A DNA stretch of 64,000 nt from Acidobacteriaceae bacterium (GCA_003132405.1 PKXQ01000138.1:88379-152378), one strand, 5' to 3'. Shown: positions 33,754 through 43,415, counted from the first letter of the stretch. The notes: generated by a model not told the origin, from the letters alone. Numbers and translations: made by a program.

Positions 33754-36321
33754 ATGATCGGCCAAACGATCTCCCATTACCGCATCGTCGAGAAACTGGG
33801 CGGAGGCGGCATGGGCGTGGTTTACAAGGCCGAGGACATTACTCTCCACCGCTTCGTCGCCCTGAAATTTCTGCCTGACGACGTTGTCAAAGACGCGCAG
33901 GCCCTGGCGCGTTTTCAGCGCGAGGCGCAAGCGGCGTCGGCGCTCAATCACCCCAACATCTGCACTATCCATGAGATCGGGCAGCAGGATGGCCATCCCT
34001 TCCTCGTCATGGAGTTTCTCGATGGCGTTACGCTGAAGCATCGGATTGCCGGCCGTCCGATCGAGACCGATGTGCTGCTTGGTCTGGCGATTGAGATTGC
34101 CGACGCTCTCGATGCTGCCCACTCCGAAGGCATTGTCCACCGCGACATCAAGCCGGCGAACATCTTTATTACCAAGCGCGGCCATGCCAAGGTTCTCGAT
34201 TTCGGTTTGGCCAAAGTGGTGCCGGGAGGCACCCGGGGACTGGAGGCCACAGCTGCCACTGCGCAAGAGACAGCAGTATTAATGACCGAAGAGCACTTGA
34301 CGAATCCCGGCTCTACTCTCGGCACAGTCGCGTATATGTCGCCCGAGCAGGTGCGCGCGAAAGAACTGGACGCCCGCAGCGATTTATTTTCTTTCGGCGC
34401 CGTGCTTTATGAAATGGCCACGGGCGCTCTGCCTTTCCGTGGCGAAAGCTCGGGGGTAATCTCGCACGAAATTCTGGATCGTGATCCGGTCCCAGCAGTA
34501 CGGCTGAACCCTAACCTCCCGCCGAAGCTTGAGGACGTCATCAACAAGGCGCTGGAAAAAGATCGCGAACTGCGCTACCAGCACGCAGCCGACATGCGGG
34601 CCGACCTGAAGCGACTCAAACGCGAAACGGAGTCGCGGCCCGGCGCGCGCGGGAGTTCAGGGTCGGTCGCCGCTGTGCATGAAAGCGGCTCTCAGGTTAC
34701 ATCGACACCAGCGGTGCCCTCGAGTTCGTCTGGATCGATTATTTCACCGCCACCGTCGGCGCCATCGTCGACGCTGGCAGCCTCTTCAGCGTCCGTAAGC
34801 GCCACGTCCCCTGCGTCGACGAACACCCGCTCCTATGTGAAAATCGCGGGAGCACTCGCCGCGCTTGCGATCATTGCCCTGGCTGCTTTTTTCTGGTTCG
34901 CTAAGCAACGCTCCGCGCCCGCCGTAATCACTGCCAGTCAAAAGACCATCGCCGTTCTCCCTTTGCAGAACCTTGGCGCCGACAAAGACGTGGATTTTCT
35001 GCGCCTGGCTCTGGCCGACGAAATTGCCACTGCGCTCAGTTATGTTCGTTCACTGACCATCCGCCCGTTTGCCACCACCAGCAAGTACGACTCTCCGACG
35101 GTTGACTTGCAGGAAGCGGGCAAGGCAATGCGCGTGACCGACGTGGTCACCGGACACTACATGAAGCAGGGCGACCAGATTCAGATCACGCTCGAGGCCG
35201 TCGACATTGCCGATAATCGCACACTGTGGCGCGACACCATGACGGTTGCCGCCCCCGACCTGATCGCCATGCGCAACCAGATCACGGCAAAGGTTCGCCA
35301 GGGATTGGTCCCGGCGCTGGGCGCGGGCGTCGATGCAGGGGAAGCTGCTACTCATCCCAAGAATGAAGAGGCCTATGATCTCTATCTGCGCAGCATCGCG
35401 CTGCCGCATGATCCGCAGCCTAATAAGGATGCGATCGCGATGCTCGAGCGCGCGGTCGGGCTCGACCCGAGCTACGCGCCCGCCTGGGGTTATCTCGGAG
35501 TTCGCTATCATTATGACGCGGCCTATTCGAATGGCGGCGACGCCGTGCGCGAGCGTGGGGACGCCGCCTTGGAACGGGCTATCTCGCTTGATCCCAACTA
35601 CATTTTTGCGATTGCATGGCTGATCTCCAACCGAGTCGAACAAGGTCAAGTGGCCAAAACATACCAGGACGCAAAGGCGCTAGTGGAGCGGCACCCAGAG
35701 GATGCGCAGGCCCACTTCGCACTCTCGTACCTCCTTCGTTATGGTGGGGCCGTCGAGGAATCCGCCCACGAATGTGAAGCCGCGTTGGCCCTCGATCCCG
35801 GTAACTTCGGCCTGCGCTCATGTTCGTTCACCTTCGACCAACTTGGTAACTACGGGCGCGCGATGGATTTTCTTCAGCTCGATGCTGGATCGTATTGGGC
35901 ATCGAATAATATGATGCGGCACTACATTCGCGACGAAAAGCTAGCCCAGGCGAAGGAAATGGCCGCAAAACTCAAAGATGACCCTCAATTCGGCTATCAG
36001 ATGATGAGGGTGTGCTTTGAAAACCCGTCATCTCCTGATGTGGCGCGGCTCGCCCGGGATGTGGTGGCCACGAGGCTCGCCGATCCCGATCCCGAACCCC
36101 GTTACGTTGTGGCGGGCGACCTTCTCTTCTGCGGGCAGAAAGAGGCAGCTCTGCAATTGCTGAAGAGTTCGATCGCGGGACACTTTTGTGCTTACACAGG
36201 TTTGCAGAACGATTCCGTCTGGGCCAAGCTGCGCGGCACGCCTGAGTTTACCGAGTTGCTCTCCGCAGCGAAACAATGCCGCGACGATTTTGTGGCGCAG
36301 AGATCGCTACCTGTCCACTGA
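33754..36321 (+). CDS. Membrane Ser/Thr protein kinase with TolB-like and TPR regions
   Basis: An 855-aa protein. The kinase domain (residues 1-290) is intact: glycine loop [11 protein letters not shown], catalytic Lys in [23 protein letters not shown] and the SPE-type [11 protein letters not shown] Ser/Pro/Ala-rich linker leads to one membrane helix ([18 protein letters not shown], about residue 365). The extracytoplasmic half begins with a TolB-like segment ([19 protein letters not shown]) and continues with TPR-type helices ([20 protein letters not shown]). This architecture is common in Acidobacteriota. No substrate is apparent; the CheY gene downstream is separated by 375 bp. Confidence 0.93.
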   Translation: MIGQTISHYRIVEKLGGGGMGVVYKAEDITLHRFVALKFLPDDVVKDAQALARFQREAQAASALNHPNICTIHEIGQQDGHPFLVMEFLDGVTLKHRIAGRPIETDVLLGLAIEIADALDAAHSEGIVHRDIKPANIFITKRGHAKVLDFGLAKVVPGGTRGLEATAATAQETAVLMTEEHLTNPGSTLGTVAYMSPEQVRAKELDARSDLFSFGAVLYEMATGALPFRGESSGVISHEILDRDPVPAVRLNPNLPPKLEDVINKALEKDRELRYQHAADMRADLKRLKRETESRPGARGSSGSVAAVHESGSQVTSTPAVPSSSSGSIISPPPSAPSSTLAASSASVSATSPASTNTRSYVKIAGALAALAIIALAAFFWFAKQRSAPAVITASQKTIAVLPLQNLGADKDVDFLRLALADEIATALSYVRSLTIRPFATTSKYDSPTVDLQEAGKAMRVTDVVTGHYMKQGDQIQITLEAVDIADNRTLWRDTMTVAAPDLIAMRNQITAKVRQGLVPALGAGVDAGEAATHPKNEEAYDLYLRSIALPHDPQPNKDAIAMLERAVGLDPSYAPAWGYLGVRYHYDAAYSNGGDAVRERGDAALERAISLDPNYIFAIAWLISNRVEQGQVAKTYQDAKALVERHPEDAQAHFALSYLLRYGGAVEESAHECEAALALDPGNFGLRSCSFTFDQLGNYGRAMDFLQLDAGSYWASNNMMRHYIRDEKLAQAKEMAAKLKDDPQFGYQMMRVCFENPSSPDVARLARDVVATRLADPDPEPRYVVAGDLLFCGQKEAALQLLKSSIAGHFCAYTGLQNDSVWAKLRGTPEFTELLSAAKQCRDDFVAQRSLPVH

Positions 36322-36696
36322 ACCGGCCTGCGTGCGGCCAAGAATAATTTCTATTTCGCCGGCCCTTCAATGCCTGCGCCCCATCGGCAATATTCGGAAT
36401 GCTTAACGGCAAGTACCCGCGGATCGGGATCTCACCGAACAGCGCGATATCGGCGCCTCGCCCATAACCGTTCCTTGCCTCCCTGCGGTTACCGAAGGGT
36501 CAGCCAGTCGCCCTTTTCAGCTTTTAACCGTCCCTCCCCTATCCGCGAGCTGGGTTCATGGCCTGACGAAAGTACGCGGCGTGACCTCTCTCCTAAAGGG
36601 AGAAGTGGAACTGCCGATGTACATGAAGTCAGTCAGAAAAACAGCGGAATGCGTGCTGCAGCATAACCACGCAACGCCGCGGAGTGGTGGGAACCG
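36322..36696. other. 375-bp gap without a recognised gene
   Basis: ORFs here are short and lack coding character. CTCTCTCCTAAAGGGAGAAG (about 36588-36607) forms a small hairpin with a TAAA-type loop like the palindromes near 49.6 and 54 kb. Nothing else is identified. Confidence 0.5.
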
Positions 36697-37083
36697 ATGG
36701 ATAAGATACGGGCCCTCATTGTGGATGACTCCTCGGTGATGCGGAAAATAGTAGAACGCTCGCTGCGCCAGGCGGGAGTCGACCTGGTGAAGGTTACGGA
36801 GGCGGGAAATGGAGCCGAAGCGCTGGCCTCGTTGCAAGACAACCCCGTCGACCTGATTCTGTGCGACATCAACATGCCGGTCATGGATGGGCTGGAATTC
36901 GTTCGCGAGGCCGCAAAACTGGAATGCGCGAAGGGCGTTCCGATCGTGATGATCACCACCGAAGGCAGTGAGTCGCATGTGGTCCAGGCACTCTCGGCTG
37001 GAGCTCGCGGCTACATCCGCAAGCCCCTCACCCCCGATCAGGTGAAAGAGCACGTATTGCCCGTGCTGGTGAAAAAACCATGA
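36697..37083 (+). CDS. CheY-like single-domain response regulator
   Basis: A 128-aa receiver domain: acidic pair in LIVDDSSVMRK, phospho-acceptor Asp in LILCDINMPVMDG, Thr in VMITTEG and Lys in YIRKPLTPDQ. The short interdomain-free form and the sequence around the Asp match CheY, which controls the flagellar switch or another output. Its TGA overlaps the ATG of the CheX-like gene as ATGA. No other chemotaxis gene is in the window. Confidence 0.93.
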   Translation: MDKIRALIVDDSSVMRKIVERSLRQAGVDLVKVTEAGNGAEALASLQDNPVDLILCDINMPVMDGLEFVREAAKLECAKGVPIVMITTEGSESHVVQALSAGARGYIRKPLTPDQVKEHVLPVLVKKP

Positions 37084-37880
37084 GCACAGATACGTCGTTT
37101 ATTACCCGCTCCCGCGAGGAGAACTGGCTTCCTGTGCTCGAACTGGCGGTCGAGGAAGTTTTCGAAATCATGCTGGGATGCAGGGTGAAGCCGGTGGCGC
37201 AAGCCGAACATCCTCCCAACGCCGAATTCACCGCCATGATCGGTCTGGCAGGCGCGTTATGCGGAGTGATAACCGTCTGTTGCAGCGCGAAGAGCGCGGG
37301 CCAGATGGCCACGAAAATGTTAGGCGACGCCGCCGCCTCACAGAGCGAGGTAGGCGACGCGCTCGGCGAAATCTGCAACATGATCGCGGGCAACTTTCAG
37401 AGTGGTTCAGCCCATCTGATGGCCGCCTCGGAAGCCGCCCTCGATCGCATTGCCGGAATGTTGGGCAAGCACAACTATCGCTTGCGCATCGAGGGCTACA
37501 CCGACAACACTCCCATCCACACCGCGCAGTTTCCCTCCAACTGGGAGCTTTCCACGTCGCGCGCCACAGAGATTGTGCGGGTCTTCATCGTCCGCGAGGG
37601 CTTCAGCCCTGATCGCTTGAGCGCTGCCGGGTACGGCGAATATCATCCGCTCGCCAGCAATCTCACGGTGGAGGGTCGCAGCGCGAACCGCCGCGTGGAT
37701 ATCGTCATTCTCAGCCGCGACTCAGACCCGACTTCTCCCAACCCTCCTGCCAGCCAGGCCCCGGCGCCAGCAGGAGCGCCGAACGCCGGTTCAACTGCTA
37801 ATAAGGCATCGCCGACGCCTTCGCCGGCAACCATCAAGCCTACAGCGGGAAAACCTCTCGGCGAAGCTCTACAGCAATAG
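37080..37880 (+). CDS. CheX-MotB chimera: truncated CheX phosphatase joined to OmpA-like peptidoglycan-binding domain
   Basis: A 266-aa protein. Residues 1 to about 107 match the first part of CheX/CheC, with the ExxN phosphatase motif in [12 protein letters not shown]. The second half of CheX is absent. From about residue 115 the sequence is the C-terminal domain of Mot[36 protein letters not shown] and [11 protein letters not shown]. There is no signal peptide or membrane helix, so a peptidoglycan-binding domain sits on a cytosolic protein. The C-terminal 60 residues are Pro/Ala/Thr-rich. The likely origin is an in-frame deletion between cheX and motB, or an assembly join. Confidence 0.75.
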   Translation: MSTDTSFITRSREENWLPVLELAVEEVFEIMLGCRVKPVAQAEHPPNAEFTAMIGLAGALCGVITVCCSAKSAGQMATKMLGDAAASQSEVGDALGEICNMIAGNFQSGSAHLMAASEAALDRIAGMLGKHNYRLRIEGYTDNTPIHTAQFPSNWELSTSRATEIVRVFIVREGFSPDRLSAAGYGEYHPLASNLTVEGRSANRRVDIVILSRDSDPTSPNPPASQAPAPAGAPNAGSTANKASPTPSPATIKPTAGKPLGEALQQ

Positions 37881-38378
37881 TTCCATCCACAACGCACTTT
37901 CAATCGGAATATTCGTATAGGGTGGGATTTCCCGAAACCCCACTTTGCGATAAAGGGCGATCGCATCCTGCATGGCCGAGCCAACCGTATCCAACCGCAT
38001 GCGCTCGTAGCCGATCGCCCGCGCTTCGGCAATCAACCGTTCCACCAGCATTCGGCCCAGCCCAAGCCCCCGCACCTCCGGCCGCACGTAAAGCCGCTTC
38101 ATCTCGCAGATCCCGGTTTCGAGTTTGCGCAAAGCAATGCATCCGGCACAAAAGTCTCCGGAGCGCGCCAGCAGCAGACGCCCGGCAGGCGGCGAGTAAG
38201 CCCCGGGAAGCCCCTGCAATTCCTCATCGAAACTCTGGAAACACAGGCTAAAGCCAAGCGAAGTACCATACTCCAGGAAGAGCTCGCGAGCCTCTTCAAT
38301 GTGAACCGGAAGCGTGGCCTGAAACAGCTCGATCGGCCCGCGATCACTACAACCATGGATGGGAAGCGGTTGATTCAT
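37869..38378 (-). CDS. GNAT-family N-acetyltransferase
   Basis: A 169-aa acetyltransferase with motif A ([27 protein letters not shown]) and motif B ([22 protein letters not shown]). It resembles the YncA/ArgA-like GNATs of unknown acceptor. I use the ATG at 38378; the track start is a TTG four codons earlier. Its last codons overlap those of the convergent chimera gene by 12 bp. Confidence 0.88.
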   Translation of the reverse strand: MNQPLPIHGCSDRGPIELFQATLPVHIEEARELFLEYGTSLGFSLCFQSFDEELQGLPGAYSPPAGRLLLARSGDFCAGCIALRKLETGICEMKRLYVRPEVRGLGLGRMLVERLIAEARAIGYERMRLDTVGSAMQDAIALYRKVGFREIPPYTNIPIESALWMELLL

Positions 38379-38564
38379 GGAGCTCGTCAAGCGTCAGCCA
38401 TCATCGTGCCGCGAAATCCAAGACTTGGCAAGAGGCGGCTTCGGTCGTACCCGGACCCATACCCTGGACACATAAAGACACATAACCAACGATACCATTG
38501 CTCCCCGGCGCTCTTCGCTGTAAGTACAAATTCGTAAATGTAAGTACGTATTTGCCACCACAAA

Positions 38565-38580
38565 TGTTCCACGTGGAACA
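38565..38580. other. parS-like centromere site
   Basis: TGTTCCACGTGGAACA is a perfect 16-bp palindrome equal to the ParB-binding consensus used in several phyla (TGTTNCACGTGNAACA). It lies in an AT-rich stretch between divergent genes. parA and parB are not in the window. Chromosomal parS sites cluster near the origin, so this segment may be origin-proximal. Confidence 0.65.
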
Positions 38581-38652
38581 TTTTCGCTTTTTTGTCGCCA
38601 TGCCGTCCGGTTGCATCCCTCTGCTCCGGGCAATTAAGATTTCCCTATTCCC

Positions 38653-40278
38653 ATGTCTGAAGTCCTCTCCACCGACGCCGCGACCGCCACAACCACGAGC
38701 AGCCCCAAACCCTCCGTCGAAGTCTTTGCCGTGTATGGCGTCGAGCCTGAGATCCAGGCCTACGCCATGGCGAAGTACTCGCGCTCCTCCCTCTCGATGA
38801 AGGAGTCGCTGAAGGAAATTACCTCGCAGAAGGCGGAGAAATTTCTCAATACTTTTTATTTTCAGTACGGCCATCGCTCCATCGCCGACCTGGCTCACAT
38901 CGCGCTTGCCGTCGAGCGCCTCTCCATTCTGGCGGCCATCGTCGTCGCCGATGAGCAGCGCTGGGATGGCCAGGAGCGCTCCACCCGCTATCAGGATTTT
39001 CGAAAAAGCGGTTACTACACGCCCAGCTTCCAGGGTGACGCTGCCGCGACCGCGCTCTATCGCGAGACCATCGAGTCGCTGTTCGCAGCTTACGAAAAGA
39101 TTTCTCAGCGAACGTTCGAATATCTCGCAAACATCACGCCGCGGCCGGACGAGATGAAACAGGACGCTTACGAGCGTACCTTGCGCGCCCGCGCCTTCGA
39201 CATCTCGCGCTATCTGCTGCCGCTCTCGACCAACACTTCGCTAGGGGAGATCGTCAACGCCCGTACCCTCGAAACACAGGTTGCCCACCTGCTCTCTCAG
39301 CCCCATCAAGAAATCCGCGACCTGGGGGGGCTGCTGAAGCAGGCTGCACTTTCTCCGGCGTACAACGCGAATGAAGAATCGCTGCGGGCGCTGGTGGCGG
39401 CGATCCGCGCCGTTTCGCCCGAGCTCGCCGAGCGTGCGGAACGCGAACTGCTGCGCGAAGTTCGCGTGGCGCCTACGCTGGTTAAGTATGCCGATCCCAA
39501 TCGCTATGAGATCGTGACGCGCATCGAGTTGCAGCAAGCGGCTGAGGAGTTGATGCGAGGCGCGGTCATCGAACCCGCGCCGCTCGTTGACTTGATCGAG
39601 GGTGACTTGATCGAAGATGATCTGACAGGCGCTGCTTTGCGCGAAGGCGACGGGCTTGAGATTGAACTCGCCACGACGCTCGTTTACCGTCACTGCCATT
39701 ATTCCTACCGTCAGCTACGCAACGCGATCGCAGCGGCGGGAGAGGCGCGGCGCCGCGAGATCATCGACCTCGGCCTGCGGCATCGCGGCAAGCACGATGA
39801 GTTGCTGCGCGCGTTCTCCGCCGGGCAGCAGTTCCGCTTCGACATTCTCATGGATATTGGCGGCTTCCGCGACATGCATCGGCATCGCCGTTGCGTGCAG
39901 ATCATGCAGGATTTCACGACTGTTCATGGCTTCGACACGCCACCGGAAGTTGAGGCTGCGGGAGTGCGCGCTGATTACGAGTCGGCGATGAAGCGCGCGG
40001 CTAGCGCGGTTGAGAGACTAGCTGCTTCTGTCGGTGATGAGGCAGCTCAGAGCGCGCAGTACGCGATTCCCCTCGCGTTTCGCAAGCGCACGCTGTTTAA
40101 GATGGATTTCGCCGAGGCTGTCTACATTTCCGAACTGCGGACGACGCCCGCCGGACATTCGTCGTATCGCAACGTAGCCTATGCGATGTATGAAGCGGTC
40201 GCGGCGAAGCATCCGGAGCTGGCGAAATATTTCCGCGTGCACGATGTGCGCGAGCCGGTAGATTTGCTGAAGCGCTGA
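38653..40278 (+). CDS. Double-length ThyX-like flavoprotein with signature split between halves
   Basis: A 541-aa protein, roughly twice canonical ThyX (about 220-250 aa), with two ThyX-like halves. The ThyX motif is RHRxxSxNExSxRY. Half 1 keeps only the end (QERSTRY, residues 107-113; RHR is absent). Half 2 keeps the start (RHRR, 410-413) but lacks SxNExSxRY. Both halves have other family elements, such as YGHRSIADLAHIAL and AQYAIPLAFRKRTLF. ThyX makes dTMP from dUMP using FAD and methylene-tetrahydrofolate; its sites form between subunits, so the two half motifs could complement. Thymidylate synthesis by this protein is therefore uncertain. Confidence 0.8.
   Translation: MSEVLSTDAATATTTSSPKPSVEVFAVYGVEPEIQAYAMAKYSRSSLSMKESLKEITSQKAEKFLNTFYFQYGHRSIADLAHIALAVERLSILAAIVVADEQRWDGQERSTRYQDFRKSGYYTPSFQGDAAATALYRETIESLFAAYEKISQRTFEYLANITPRPDEMKQDAYERTLRARAFDISRYLLPLSTNTSLGEIVNARTLETQVAHLLSQPHQEIRDLGGLLKQAALSPAYNANEESLRALVAAIRAVSPELAERAERELLREVRVAPTLVKYADPNRYEIVTRIELQQAAEELMRGAVIEPAPLVDLIEGDLIEDDLTGAALREGDGLEIELATTLVYRHCHYSYRQLRNAIAAAGEARRREIIDLGLRHRGKHDELLRAFSAGQQFRFDILMDIGGFRDMHRHRRCVQIMQDFTTVHGFDTPPEVEAAGVRADYESAMKRAASAVERLAASVGDEAAQSAQYAIPLAFRKRTLFKMDFAEAVYISELRTTPAGHSSYRNVAYAMYEAVAAKHPELAKYFRVHDVREPVDLLKR
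39590..39625. repeat. Small tandem repeat inside the ThyX-like gene
   Basis: ACTTGATCGAGGGTG then ACTTGATCGAAGATG: a 15-bp direct repeat encoding DLIEGDLIEDDL between the two halves of the protein. Likely replication slippage in the linker. Confidence 0.7.
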
Positions 40279-40286
40279 CGAGTGCT

Positions 40287-40318
40287 TTTACCACCAAGGC
40301 CGCGAAGGCGCCCCAGGA
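40287..40318. repeat. Degenerate ACCACCAAGG-type repeat
   Basis: TTACCACCAAGGCCGCGAAGGCGCC shows the 8-9 bp period of the CACAGAGG family in the gap between the ThyX-like and FmdB genes. Confidence 0.4.
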
Positions 40319-40372
40319 CGTGATGAGCGAAATTGACGGCGATGAATCTTCGCCTCTAGAATCAGCTCACAC

Positions 40373-40705
40373 ATGCCCAACTACGAATACCTGTGCAAGG
40401 ACTGCGGACATCGCTTTGAACAGATCCGCAAATTCTCTGACAAGCAGCTGCGCAAGTGCCCCCAGTGCGGAGGCGTGATCGAGCAGGTGATCTCGGCGCC
40501 AGCCGTGCAGTTCAAAGGCTCGGGATGGTACGTAACCGACTATGCCAAGAAGGGCGCGGCATCAGCGGGGTCGTCGTCTTCTTCAGAAAGCGACAGCAGC
40601 GCGAGCGAGACGAAAGACTCCAAAGAAACAAAAGAAAAAAAAGACTCAAAAAAAGACGACAAGCCCAAGGGCGAGAGCTCGCACAAGAAACAGAAGAAGG
40701 ACTAG
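40373..40705 (+). CDS. FmdB-family zinc-ribbon protein
   Basis: A 110-aa protein: MPNYEYLCKDCGHRFE and LRKCPQCGGVIEQVISAP give the CxxC-CxxC zinc ribbon of FmdB/CxxC_CXXC_SSSS proteins. The C-terminal half is Ser/Lys/Asp-rich and disordered (SSSSSESDSSAS). It is thought to be a small regulatory protein; the function is unknown. It follows the ThyX-like gene by 95 bp. Confidence 0.88.
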   Translation: MPNYEYLCKDCGHRFEQIRKFSDKQLRKCPQCGGVIEQVISAPAVQFKGSGWYVTDYAKKGAASAGSSSSSESDSSASETKDSKETKEKKDSKKDDKPKGESSHKKQKKD

Positions 40706-40747
40706 AAATCGGGTGATCGCCCCCAACTAATTTTCGATCTACGACGA

Positions 40748-41065
40748 TCAACTACTTGGGCTGCGTTCGGGCGCGCCTACCACCACGGTTCGTCTGCGCG
40801 GTAGTTCATCCTCGGGAACTTCCGCTTGGAACTGCAAGTTGAGACCTTGCCGCTCGCACTGCTGAAATGCGGCTTCGTTGAAGAAGTAAACGATGTCTCC
40901 TCCGAAGCGATCTTTGGCGCGGCGGCGTTCGTCGAGGTCGAAGGGGCTTGCCGAATACACTTTGATGCCGGGCTGTTCGCGCAGGACAGCGCCTAGCTCG
41001 CGTTGAAATTCAAGCGCTCCCTGCCGGACTTGCGCCATGGTGAAAGAGACGACGTGATAGTTCAT
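40748..41065 (-). CDS. Small hypothetical protein
   Basis: A 105-aa protein starting MNYHVVSFTMAQVRQGALEF. It is soluble and mixed alpha/beta; no family recognised. The track start at 41095 would be encoded by an ATCGGGTG repeat element, so I use the internal ATG at 41065. It precedes no downstream gene closely and lies downstream of the YfiH-like gene on the same strand. Confidence 0.6.
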   Translation of the reverse strand: MNYHVVSFTMAQVRQGALEFQRELGAVLREQPGIKVYSASPFDLDERRRAKDRFGGDIVYFFNEAAFQQCERQGLNLQFQAEVPEDELPRRRTVVVGAPERSPSS

Positions 41066-41069
41066 AAGG

Positions 41070-41097
41070 ATCGGGTGATCTGGCCATCGGGTCATCG
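41070..41097. repeat. Octamer element, ATCGGGTG class
   Basis: ATCGGGTG ATCTGGCC ATCGGGTC: three units of period 8. A second copy is at 42092 and a fragment (ATCGGGTGATCG) at 40708. Confidence 0.8.
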
Positions 41098-41183
41098 AAA
41101 ATCTCTTGCTTGATGGACGGCTATTTAATCAAGGATAGTCGTTACAACGACTACTTCTAGGGTTCTTCCAACCTCCCGCTCAT

Positions 41184-42110
41184 TCATTTTGCCTCAATGC
41201 CAGCGGCTGCCATCATTCTGCCGGTCACGCCCTTTTCGGCTCGGTAGCTGAAGAGCAGCTCTTTGTGACAAGCCGTGCAGGGCGCCGTCGCGTCGATATT
41301 CTTTGCGGGTAGGCCCGCATCGAGCAACTGGCGGCGGTTGGCTTCCACTAGATCGAGAAAAAGTTTCGCAGGTAATTCGCTGTGTCCGGGGGCGCGAGCG
41401 GTGAGGAAGAGCAGCGGATATTTCTCCCGCACGGGATCGGATTCTTTCAGTTCGCGAAATAAGTTGGTGGCATAGGCGAACTGCGCCTCAAATTTTGTGC
41501 GCACTTCCTCGCCAACTTCATAGCAGCACGCCTGCACGCCCGGGCCGATTGCCGCCAAAAGATCTCGCGGATCGCTCGTGAAGTGTTTGCGCATTTCGCC
41601 GACTCCTTTCTCGACGATGCGCTGCACGGTACCGCGCCATCCGGCGTGAAAAACTCCTACAGCGCGGCGTTTGCGATCGACGAGAATGATGGGAAAGCAA
41701 TCGGCCGTCTGCACGGCAATGACGATTCCAGGGGCGTTGGTGATGAGACCGTCACCGGCGAGGGGCTCACGCTTCGCTTCGCTTTCATCGACGCGATGGA
41801 TCAGGTCGGAATGAATCTGGCGCAGCGAAACCAGTGGCCAACTTTTGCGTCCGCTCAAAACGCCCAGTTCTTTGAGAAAAAGTTCTCGGTTGCGCTCGAC
41901 GGCTACGCGAGAGTCATGTTGCGCGAAGCCAAGATTCAGGGCTTTACCCCCGTAGGCGCGCGAGACACCGCCGAGGCGCGTTGAGAAGCCGTGGATGAGC
42001 CAAGGCATTTTGGCTAGCTTCTCGGACCGCAGAATTTGAAGTTTATTTCTTGTGACGCCGGTGGTCACCACCGTTCGATCATAACCTGAATCATCAGGTG
42101 ATCGGGCCAT
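41184..42110 (-). CDS. YfiH/LACC1-family (polyphenol oxidase-type) purine nucleoside phosphorylase
   Basis: A family once called laccase-like; members act on purine nucleosides (phosphorylase/deaminase). Motifs: RQIHSDLIHRV, VQTADCFPIILVD and AVGVFHAGWRGTVQRI, with a zinc Cys/His set, plus the C-terminal CTACHKELLFSYRAEKG. Homologous sequence begins near MPWLIHGFSTRLGG. The first 12 track residues are encoded by the ATCAGGTG repeat element, so the true start is probably one of the GTG codons 39-42 bp in or the later ATG at residue 35. Confidence 0.88.
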   Translation of the reverse strand: MARSPDDSGYDRTVVTTGVTRNKLQILRSEKLAKMPWLIHGFSTRLGGVSRAYGGKALNLGFAQHDSRVAVERNRELFLKELGVLSGRKSWPLVSLRQIHSDLIHRVDESEAKREPLAGDGLITNAPGIVIAVQTADCFPIILVDRKRRAVGVFHAGWRGTVQRIVEKGVGEMRKHFTSDPRDLLAAIGPGVQACCYEVGEEVRTKFEAQFAYATNLFRELKESDPVREKYPLLFLTARAPGHSELPAKLFLDLVEANRRQLLDAGLPAKNIDATAPCTACHKELLFSYRAEKGVTGRMMAAAGIEAK

Positions 42111-42120
42111 CGGGTGATCT
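42092..42120. repeat. Octamer element, ATCGGGTG class, overlapping the YfiH-like ORF start
   Basis: ATCAGGTG ATCGGGCC ATCGGGTG: period 8. It overlaps the first track codons of the YfiH-like gene. Confidence 0.8.
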
Positions 42121-42138
42121 AATATTGGCGACTCGCTT

Positions 42139-42339
42139 CTAGTTTTCTACGTCGAAATAAATCTTTGTAGTGGCGCGATAGAGCAAAACCTTTTTTCCGT
42201 CCAGTTGCATGTCGAAGGAATCGATGTGTGCCCACTTGATGCCGCGCACAGTCTTCGCGGCTTCTTTTACTGCGGCCTCGGCAGCCTTGGCAAAACTTTC
42301 TTTCGATGTCCCGATCACTTCGATCACTTTCTGCGTCAT
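42139..42339 (-). CDS. Dodecin flavoprotein
   Basis: A 66-aa protein MTQKVIEVIGTSKESFAKAA...HIDSFDMQLDGKKVLLYRA. It has the strand-helix-strand-strand fold of dodecin, which assembles into a 12-mer that stores flavin (or CoA). The start at 42339 has AAGGAGATCAG upstream; the track start is 14 codons too long. Confidence 0.92.
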   Translation of the reverse strand: MTQKVIEVIGTSKESFAKAAEAAVKEAAKTVRGIKWAHIDSFDMQLDGKKVLLYRATTKIYFDVEN

Positions 42340-42473
42340 TCTGATCTCCTTGGAATTATGATCGGTGAGATTGTACGCCACTTTCGCGTGCGCTTTAAAA
42401 CCGACGAACTGCGAGCAATCTTAAGAATGTTGCTCGCAGCCCGCAGTTTTTGAATCTGTCGCTTGTTTTAAAT

Positions 42474-43415
42474 CTATTCTTTGCCGCTGGTCATGCCGTT
42501 GGCCGCCGGCTCGGCCGCACGTTCTTCGACTACCGGATTGATCTTCACCGTGGCCAGAATTTTCCCCAGTTTGGCAAAGACTTCATCGCGATTGACGTGC
42601 TGGACGCCGCCTTCGGTGGCAAAGCCCTCCGTGCCCAGGCCCAGGACATATTCGTAGCACGCTCCGTTTTCGTAGCTGTGGTAATACTGCGTCTCAGACT
42701 GCTTGATGGCGTTGGCGGAAAAGTTCGAAGTCGTCTCCATTTCATTTGCGCCGACTTTCACTTTCTCCGCATCGACCGGCTCGCCGTCGGGGTTACGGGT
42801 GTCGACGAAGGAGAAATGCTCACACTCCTGCTGAGAGAGGCTGCGATTGACGTTCACGTTGAAGAAGGCGGAGGCGAAGTCGGTGCCGCGATAAGACTTG
42901 TCGGAGAGTGCTACGGTCGCGATGGTGACGCCGCCGGGTTGCACGAAATTCATCGCAACATCTGGGGGAATGTTGGTGGGCGTGTCGCCGGTGCTCACGA
43001 GATCGGGCTTTACTTTATCGCCTGAAATCAGCAGCGCTTTGCGCGGATAGAGGAATGAAATGCCCGAGCTGGCGTCGGTGTAGGTGACGTTTGCGGGACG
43101 CTTCCTGGCAGCTTTTTTTGCCGATGCTGGTGCAGCGGCGGCTGGAGCGGCTGGCGCTATTTCCGCAACGGCAGGCATGGGCGAACTTGCCGCAGGGCTG
43201 GAAACGCCTACCAGCGCGGGTTTAGACGATTGCTTCGAGCAGGCGCTCGCGGCGAGAAGCACTGCAAGAATTGCGAAGCCTGCGATCATGGCGAATTTCT
43301 GCTGGCGCGACCAGGACGAGAGCGTGGTCCCGGAGATTGTCTTGGTGGTTTGGTTCGCGAATTTATTGTTAGTTGGTTTCTTGTTATCGGATTCGGATTT
43401 CCAAGCGGTTGTCAT
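42474..43415 (-). CDS. Membrane-anchored hypothetical protein
   Basis: A 313-aa protein: a polar N-terminus, one helix (FAMIAGFAILAVLLAASAC) around residue 50, an Ala/Pro/Lys-rich linker, then a beta-rich domain of about 190 residues (GISFLYPRKALLISGDKV..., YYHSYENGACYEYVLGLGTEG). No family recognised; the late domain resembles DUFs that sit in the periplasm. The start ATG at 43415 has GAGGTGACACA upstream, so the 48 extra track residues are not used. The gene faces gluQ across a divergent promoter region. Confidence 0.8.
   Translation of the reverse strand: MTTAWKSESDNKKPTNNKFANQTTKTISGTTLSSWSRQQKFAMIAGFAILAVLLAASACSKQSSKPALVGVSSPAASSPMPAVAEIAPAAPAAAAPASAKKAARKRPANVTYTDASSGISFLYPRKALLISGDKVKPDLVSTGDTPTNIPPDVAMNFVQPGGVTIATVALSDKSYRGTDFASAFFNVNVNRSLSQQECEHFSFVDTRNPDGEPVDAEKVKVGANEMETTSNFSANAIKQSETQYYHSYENGACYEYVLGLGTEGFATEGGVQHVNRDEVFAKLGKILATVKINPVVEERAAEPAANGMTSGKE

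Noticed and set aside
33538-34266. 242-aa minus-strand ORF
   Set aside because: Antisense to the Ser/Thr kinase domain; no family features.
38387-38581. Small ORF beginning MFHVEH
   Set aside because: The first residues are just the translated parS palindrome; no coding support.
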